NCBI GenBank assembly: GCA_963576735.1 | Contig: OY755198.1 | Span: 3,038,001-3,102,000 of the forward strand | Length of the DNA: 64,000 bases | Source of the DNA: Bedellia somnulentella | Lineage: Eukaryota; Arthropoda; Insecta; Lepidoptera; Bedelliidae | Direction: 5' to 3' | Part shown: positions 39,701 to 48,700 of the stretch, piece after piece | Position numbering within the stretch: position 1 is the stretch's first letter | Layout: every line of letters begins with the position of its first letter | The notes under the pieces: generated by a model | Told to the model about the DNA's origin: nothing | What the model saw: the letters and a program-made list of their open reading frames with translations, nothing else | The model's database searches: none | Made by a program: the position numbers and the translations under genes

Positions 39701-42700
39701 GCATCTTAACTTTAAGGAGCATATTAGTATCACTTCCGCTCGCTTACGGAAAATTATTTTTGTTATAAGGTCTCTACGTGAAGTAACGCATGGCAGGATA
39801 CTACGCACCGTATATTTGGCTTTATGCCAATCTATACTTAATTATTGTATATTGGTTTGGGGTGGATGTGCAACTACAACCATGATTGTCCTAGAGAGGG
39901 CCCAGAGAGCTGTGTTGAAGACATTACTAAGAAAACCTCGAAGATACTCCACTTCAGCATTATATGAAGAAGCTGATTTTCTTAGTGTGCGCAAACTTTT
40001 TATTCAGCGAGCTGTCCTAGCTGCAAAACAAAACATGTGCCAACAGCACCGCAGTGATATGTTTAGCAAACGTTTATTTCAGTTACCGGTACCAGTGACT
40101 CGCACTACTTTTGCTCAACGGTTCCCTAGTTTTTTATCTCCCTTCTTGTTTAATAAACTGGTTAAAGATATTGTCACATTAAAACAATGTGATAAACGTA
40201 AGAGTAAAAAAGAGTTATTTAAAAAATTAATGAATATTTCATACGCTGATACAGAGGCTTTGCTAAAAGTTGTCTCGTAGTTGTCTCTCACACACACACT
40301 CATACATACACACTCTTACTCACTCACAAATATTCACCCTCGCACATACACACAGTCACACATACATTCATTCTCACATACATATCCAATACACACACAC
40401 ACATACACTCGTAACTAAATACTTCGCAATATGCACAAACTATTACTTAGTTGCTTTTGTAATTTAGTTAGTTTTATTTTTATTTAAATCAGTTTTTTGT
40501 TTATTTTTCTCTCTTAATTAATTAATTAAGACTTGTATTATTCGTTGTGTATTTTAAATGTGTTCCCTAGATTCATGCGATACAGGCAATGCCTAGTGCG
40601 TGAATCATTGTAAATTCTAATGTAATGTGTTTTTCTTGTAATAAATGTCTTATCTTATCTGTCTTATCTTATCTTATCTATTCGTTGTATGTTACGTAGG
40701 TATGTTAGTAAAATGTTTGGATTAAAGAGACCCCAATACTGCTCCAGCTCAAGGGCAGTTAAGAGAATAGAATAGAAAACTCTATATTGTACAACCGTTA
40801 AAATATTTTACAGCGGATATTTTCAATCGCCAAATTCCACTATTTTGAAAATCTCGCAGCCTTTTTTTTCATTTCTATTCACTTTGTATTTTACATTCTT
40901 CAAACTTGCTTTTTTATATTTTTACCAAAAATGACTGATGATGACATGCAAATCCATCATCTTCTTAAACTACTATTGATATCACTATGAAATATTCAAA
41001 ACTAACTGACTCGAAAGACTTCGTACTGTCAAATTTGTTTATGACAAATCTTAAAGCGTTTATTCCGGTACTCTTAGTTCAAACAGGCGTGAACATTTTT
41101 TTCATCATATTTTTCCGGGATAAAAAGTATCCTATCTTATAATTTGGTTCACTATCTAGCATTCTGCCAAATTTCATTTATATACATTATGTACTGAAGG
41201 AGCCTTTATGCCCCAAACACACAAACATTCAAACATCTTAACTTTCACATTTATAATATTAATAGGATTAATTATAAATGGAGAGTGTACCCCATGTGAG
41301 GGTTTGGGATAAGCTCGTTGAGCTTGTAAACGATCCAAAGCCCGTACAGGGTGTTGGTTGATAGAAATATGGATCAAATTCTCATCTATAACTTTTTTCT
41401 CACAGTTTACCGAGGCGAACACTATGGTAGGTATTAATAGGCATCCAAAAGCTTGCCCATAATAATTAACATACAAACATATGCTCACGGCTATAAATCC
41501 CTAAAAATGTAGCCAGAGCTTCAGAATTAGATTATTCTCAGCCACTTTTGGAGGAGAGAAAAGTGGGGAAATCATTGGTCCAGACGAAAAATCTGTTTTG
41601 TGAGTCAATCTCACAACTTACTGCTGAGTCAGGGCCTTTTCAATTTAAGGGTATAGTCTGTTGTATTGTATGTCGTTGTATAGATTATTGTTTTTTTTAT
41701 GTGTTTAGGTGTAGTGTTTGATGTATAGATTTGTTATGTCAGTTTAGACGTTTAGATTGTTGTATTTTTATTTTTTCTGTTCTCTTAATGGGCTTATTTT
41801 TTTTTTATTGCCGATGATTCGTCTCTTAAAGCACCAATTCCACGCTCACGCCACGGAAAGAAATAGAGAAGTGCTTTTCTAATCCAGCAGGAAATATATA
41901 TGACTCGTTACCCATTGGTTCTTGGACTATATTCCATACATTTCTACACGAGTCTATTCTAAATAAACAACGAACCAAAAAATTATTTAAATAAAAAAAA
42001 AAAATACACACTAGTTTATTTGTTAGAACGTTTAGATTTTTTGTTGTTGTATAAAACAAAGCAAAAAAATAAATATATATTAATAATTCCTTTTTTTTCA
42101 GCTTACCGGCACCCCGTACAGCCCATTTAGCGCTGCGTACGGAGCGAGCAGCGTACCCACAGGATATTGGTACAACGCTGGGTACCCGCAGCAACTGGGC
42201 GGGTTCCTGCAGGGCATGCAGGGATACTCGTACGCGGGACAGTTTGCGGGGTACCAACACCAGTACATGCCAGGGTATGGATTTGCAATCAGTTTTAGAA
42301 ACGGACGCATAATATTAATTATATTATAAGTTTGCTCGTTTGCCCCACCAAACAACTAATTGTATCTAGAAGGTAAGAAAGTTTATTTTTATTGTTGCTG
42401 ACTCCAAGTCATCAACTGTTAATAACGAAAAAAAACCAATTTATTAAGAAAACATATGTAGAATTTCAACAAAACAATATCAAAAAATAATAATATAACA
42501 ATAAACAAACGAATAAAACAATACATTTTCCCTTCCCATTGCTTGCGTTAGCATTTTGTTGTGAGTGCTATCCCACAACACGGATATCCACACACTAATA
42601 AGATATCTGGTACAACACTGGGTACCCGTAGCAACTGAGCGGGTTCCTACAGTACATGCAGGGGTACTCGTACGCGGGACAGTTTGCGCAGTACTAATAC

Positions 42701-45700
42701 CAGTACATGGCGGGGTATGGATTTGTAACTAATATTAAAAAGTACGGAGAACTTAACTAAATAGAGCAGTACGAATCATAATCATATACAAACATTTGTA
42801 ATATTTTTACTCCGTTTTATATATTACTTCTAATGAATGTACCTATAGGATTGTTATGATAACATGAATAAACATTTTATCTATTTATACAAACATACAT
42901 ACATACATATACTCACGGCTATATTTCCCTAGAAGGGGTAGCCACAGCTAAGGAATTATAAATTCCTCAGCCACTTTTGGAAGTTGAGTGGGGAAAAGAT
43001 GGTAAAAATAATGGTTTTTGGTGATGATCTCCAACTGCATCGCCCAAAAATCCAATAAAAGTTCCAATACCCTAAGTCGCCTTTTACGACACCCGTGGGT
43101 AGAAAGGAGTAGCGACATTCTAAGCCGGCAATACACGGCACATTTATACAAAACCTGCCAAAAACAAAATTTTTTTCCTATGTTCTAATTGGTCATACAT
43201 TAACTTGGCTTAAGTCAGTGATAATAACCTGAGACTCATACGGAGAATGACATTCTTTGTCTCTTATCTATTTAGTTAAGTTCTCCATGTTCTCATCATG
43301 AATCATTTAAAATTTATATATTAGTTATTTAAGTGGAAACCAAAAAAAAGTAATATTCTTATAATAAAATTGTTTTATTTATTCTTTATTACAAAGTTAC
43401 AATTTGTATTTCTATGCAATAAAGTAATAACATTGAATTGAATAAATAAAGAATAAATAAAGGAAAGAAAAATTTCGACACAGGCGGGGATCGAACCCGC
43501 GACCTCGGGTAAACGCCCCAACTGTTGTAGCTCAGTTGGCAGAGCGTCGGGGCGTTTACCCGAGGTCGCCGGTTCGATCCCCGCCTGTGTCGAAATTTTT
43601 CTTTCCTTTATTTATTCTTTATTTATTAGTAATAATCCCCACATGAGGTTTTCATGAACAAAAAGATTTATATTATTGAATTGAATGTGCGTACAGAATA
43701 TTAATCAGGCTCCGATTCGCTTGAGGAGGTGGTGTCTTTATCATCATATAGTTATATTATTATCAATAACAGAATCAATTCTGATATCTCGGTCAAAATG
43801 TTCCAAAATCAGGTTTTTAGTCTTCTCAACAACCTTTGCCCAGCCGTCTCTTGTGACTTCCCCACAGGCTTCTTTTAATAGGGTCATCGTCTTTTTCGTG
43901 CTAAATGGCGGGAAGGTATGGTGGCGGGCGGCGTGACCTTTTATTTGAGCCCAGATTATCTCGATCGCGTTATATTGGCAATGATACGGTGGAATTCTTC
44001 AAACGTGATGACCGTTTTCCAGAGCCAGTTCATCGATTTCGTAACGCACATTTGCCGCTTTGTTTTCTTTAACTAATTTAATTATCTCCGCTTTTAGCAT
44101 CTGCATATTTGCGTCAATGCCTTTTGCATGCAACCAAGCCATTTTTTTTATTAGCTTGGGTAGGTGTTTTCTGTATTTGAACCGAGTGAAAGGAGGCATT
44201 ATCCATGAATATTACAGAAGGCTCTGGTAGGCTGGGAAAAACACGTTCTGGAACCACTCTTTAAATGTAATGGTGTTCATTACCTCATGGTAGTCATTTG
44301 TAGTTTTTGATTGAAATGCCAGTAACGCGTTCTTCACAAAGCTGTATTTTGCTCACCTGTGTGGCATATTATCAGACGGGCCCCCTTACCCACTGATACT
44401 TTTGACGTCGACGCTTGTGTATCATCCGTCCAAGAACGGGGACCCGTGTGATTGGCGTTTAGCATAGATATACTAATAAAAAACCGTAGATGTGTCATGC
44501 GCGCTCATAAGTGGCACTTAAAAGACAGGCTAAATGGCTCATCTGACTTCAGTCGCGCACTAGCTGCCGTCGCAATCGTTCACCTGTTTTGGCGTGTTCG
44601 TTTATCAAAATAATCGAGAATGCCGTAAACTACTAAAATGATGAGATTACTTATCATTCGTAAGTATTATAAATGTACAACGTTATAATTATAATTTATA
44701 ATAAATCGTGCATATAGGTCTTAATTATTTTTTGTCAAACGGTTGTCTTAGTGTCATATTTCACGACGGTACAGAGAAAATATATTTATCTCTTTTTAGC
44801 GCTTGCTTTAAGATTTGCTATCTCGCTTATATTTCAAATGTATTTCTTGGTGTGTTGTTTGAATATATTTCGAGTGGTGTGCGTTCATCTGCCACAATCG
44901 GTGCCACTTTTAAGCGCCGATTTCCTCGTAAATGACCTATCTAACGTTTTTTAATCTATGGGCGTTTAGCAATGTCTCGTCAATGAATACGACATTATCC
45001 CAGTTATCATTTTTTTTTGCTTATCTCAAAAAACTTATCCGTTTTAAAATTATATCGTATCGTTCTAATAAAAATTTGTACTTAAAGGTTAAAAAGAAAA
45101 ACATAACATAAACATAACATAACATAAACGTTCACGCCGAATATCCCCGAAGGGGTTGGCAGAGTTACTAATACTTCTGAACATCACGTGACTTAGTCAC
45201 CAGCACTGGTAGCATGAGGCTTGTGAGAGCGCGTATGTCACATGAGAAGTGAGAAACTGACAGATTGCTCATACAAAATCTGTCAGTATCTCAGTTCTCA
45301 CATGACATACTCGCTCTCACACGCCTCATGCTACGGGGGCTGGTGTTCAGAGTACCCACGTTTTGCATGGGCAGTGTACTCACGTGATAGGGGGCAGGCC
45401 TATCGCCGTTTTGTACGAATACACTGTCACATGACTAAGTACAACTCAGCCATGTGGGTTTCCTCACGATGTTTTCCCTCACCGTTAACAACTATGATAA
45501 ATTAACCACACATATGTCTTTAGAAAAGACAAATTGGTGTAGGCCCGACCCAGGATTTGAACACTAGTCGTTTGCACGATAACCGAGTGTTCTACCCACT
45601 GGGCTATCACGGTTGCACGGTATAAAGAAAAACAAAACGTAATAACATATATAACATAAACATAAACGTTCACGCCGAATATCCCCGAAGGGGTTGGCAG

Positions 45701-48700
45701 AGGTACTAATACTTCTGAACATCACGTGACTTTGTCACCTGGTGTTCAGAGTACCCACGTTTTGCATGGACAGTGAATTCACGTGATAGGGGGCAGGCCT
45801 ATCGCCGTTTTGTACGAATACACTGTCACATGACTAAGTACAACTCAGCCATGTGGGTTTCCTCACGATGTTTTCCCTCACCGTTAACAACCATGATAAA
45901 TTAACCACACATATGTTTTTAGAAAAGACAAATTGGTGTAGGCCCGACCCAGGATTTGAACACTAGTCGTTTGCACGATAAGCGAGTGTTTTACCCACTG
46001 GGCTATCACGGTTGTTCAAAACAAAACGTATTATTTTATATTATAAGTATAACTGTATAAGAACAGATTACGAAACTTGCCTGTTATTTTTAGCACAGCA
46101 CTACAAACATGAAGCGCTGACATAACCTTGTAATAGCGCATTATAATATTTAGAAAAATATTGCTTACCAAGGCATTTGACGCTAAGTTTGGCACAAAAT
46201 TATAACATGAATTGATTATTGATAAAATAATGTTGTTTTAATGCTCATTAATTGTTAAAACGGTAAACAACCAGCAAAAATATTTTTATCGTAACTGCAA
46301 CGCCATTACAAAGTTACGTCGTTAGTTCAATCGCGACGTGACAGGCGCATTCTCGGCAGGTTATAGTATACTTTACGGCAAAGTTGTGAAGGGGGATTTT
46401 GAGAAATTTTGGGAAAACGGGAGAAGTTACTATTTTTTATGCTTCTGTCGCGTATGCATGATTAAAGTTACATAGAAATCACGTATGACGGAAATATCAT
46501 ACATAAAATTGTCTAAAAAATATTCCGCATCAGCATATGTCTATATTTTATGGTTGACTCACAATAACACGTGTAACTCCTGATAGCTTAGCAGTTCGGA
46601 GCATTCTGCTTATATTTGTTTACTTACGTTTATGGTACCCTCAAACATACCTTTTTAAAAAAAATAACATTATTACCAATTCAATAAAAAATAATCATAG
46701 AAATTGGTATAGAAACACCAAAATTATACATGAAAAATAATAGTCGCATGCGATCTTAACCAAATCTTTACTAATTTACATATAACATACAAGATGGCGC
46801 CAGTAGCACGCGTCCTACATCGCGGTAGGTTTTTAGAATGTTATAAATACTTAGCGTTTACTCAACTTTAACTCTCCCAACTTAACTTGAAAATCAGCTT
46901 ATTTGTGGAGATACTGAATAGTTCATAAAAGCGCTGTCAAAATCACAAAAGGCATTGAATGAAGAAATCTTTAGATATTTTTTTAAACTACGCTACGCGT
47001 GCGGAGATTGGCCCATCCACTAGTAAAATATAAAATATGATATTTTTTATGACATACTCTAACTCACGTCTTTTGTTCCTATTGCGGTAGACAAAGACAG
47101 TAACTACTATGTACAATCCTGACAAATATCTCTTACTTCCCTTACATCCCTCAAAGGCTGGCGTCCGAAGTATGAAGAATAAAAGAGCAAGTATGATAAA
47201 ATTTATGGATGTAGACGAAGCTAGAGAGGTTTGCCTCGATCGTACGAAATGGCTATCATTAGTCTCTGCCTACCCCAGTGGGAATAAACGGCGTGAGTAT
47301 ACGCATGTATGTTCCCTTACATTAATCTCTCTTTTCTCCCATCTATTTTCCTTCATTAAATAATAATAATCGTTTATTTTCTAATTAACCTATATACAAA
47401 TTATACTAGAGCACATGTTATACAATTAAAATAAAGGGTGAGACACATAGTGTAGATTAGTGCCATAATAAATAATAACCTTCAAATTTCATTTCAGCAT
47501 GGGCGGCGTACAACTGCCGTGGGGTTTGGGTGGGGGAGTCAGCGGCGTCGGTGGCGTCAGCGGCGTGGGTGGCGTCAGCGGTGTGGGGGGCGTCGCAGCC
47601 ATGTCCGCGCAGCCGCCGCAGGTGTTGCACTACCCAGTACAGCACTTTCAAGTGCAACCTGTAAGTATTTGTTGAGTGTCTTAAAATTTAAGAAGCTCAA
47701 TTCCCTATTGAGTTATATTTTTGTTTTTGTTAAAATTATAGTAAAGTAATGGTAATGGTATCTAAACATCGGAGACGGGCAGGGGTGGGTACTGAGGTTA
47801 AGGGTGAGCGTTAGATTAATATACTAATTATGATACGTGTAGTGCCGGCTTAGAATGTCACTACCCCTTTCTACCCACGGGTGTCGTAAGAGGCGACTAA
47901 GGTTATTGGGGCTTTTTATTGGATTTTTGGGCGATGCGGTTGGAGACCCATCACCAAAAACCTTTATTCTTACCATCTTTTCCCCACTCAACATCCAAAA
48001 GTGACTAAGGAATTTATAATTCCTTAGCTCTGGTTACCCCTTCTAGGGAAATATAGCCGTGAGTATATGTATGATAAGAGAGATTAATTAAATTGACGAC
48101 AGCTGTGGCCGAGTCACTGAGGATAGGTACTTAGCTATAGGAAACCCACATGACTAAGTTGTACTTAACAGCAAAGTTGTACTTAGTCATGTGACAGTGC
48201 ATTCGTACAAAATGGCGATAGGCCTGCCCCATATAACGTGAGTACACTATACAAGCAAATTGTGGGTTTTGAGAGCATATGTGACTAGGTATGCATAGGG
48301 TCCGTCGACACCCTGAAACTGGTTTCAACCTAGCCTGCCTAATAAAGTCGACCCATTTGGATGACTGTTTTATAGTTAATCGTTACCAGTGTAGTTATAT
48401 CAGAAAAATATACATATATCAATATCAGAGCCGATGCACAATTATTAAGTTTTCAATACTTATTTTAATTTGCGATTTTTTATATCAACTGTGTAACTAT
48501 TGGCAGAAACTTTTTTAACTCTAGAAATTCTTTGCATTTCTCTGTTTCTTGAAATATTGTGTACGGTTTGTTTCTCAAATAAATAAATAACCTTTTTTTT
48601 TATTCTGGCGCGTCTTTTTGCATTCCAGAGTAAACCAAACGTTTTTAATTTTCTTTGTTCAAATCACTCTCCAGATTGCCGAGGATGAATGGCTTACCCC

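Larger units (their letters stand above)
31412..40681 (+). mobile_element. CR1/Jockey-like LINE, broken by three insertions
   Basis: Host LINE with ORF parts at 32353-32520, 33484-35527 and 39520-40280. The 3' UTR (40281-40681) ends with AATAAATG and a (TCTTATCTTA)n-type tail. The 5' limit is uncertain and is put at the end of the preceding SINE-B. Insertions: a hAT-type MITE in the 5' region (31749-32158), an antisense LINE end (32521-33478) and a composite (35528-39510). The three ORF parts sum to 2973 nt, divisible by three, so the ORF was intact when the ORF-splitting insertions arrived. Confidence 0.85.

Noticed and set aside
43523..43592. Possible tRNA gene (loop would give anticodon GTT)
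   Set aside because: The position before the anticodon is C instead of the invariant T, the acceptor stem does not pair and the sequence is half of a SINE foldback.
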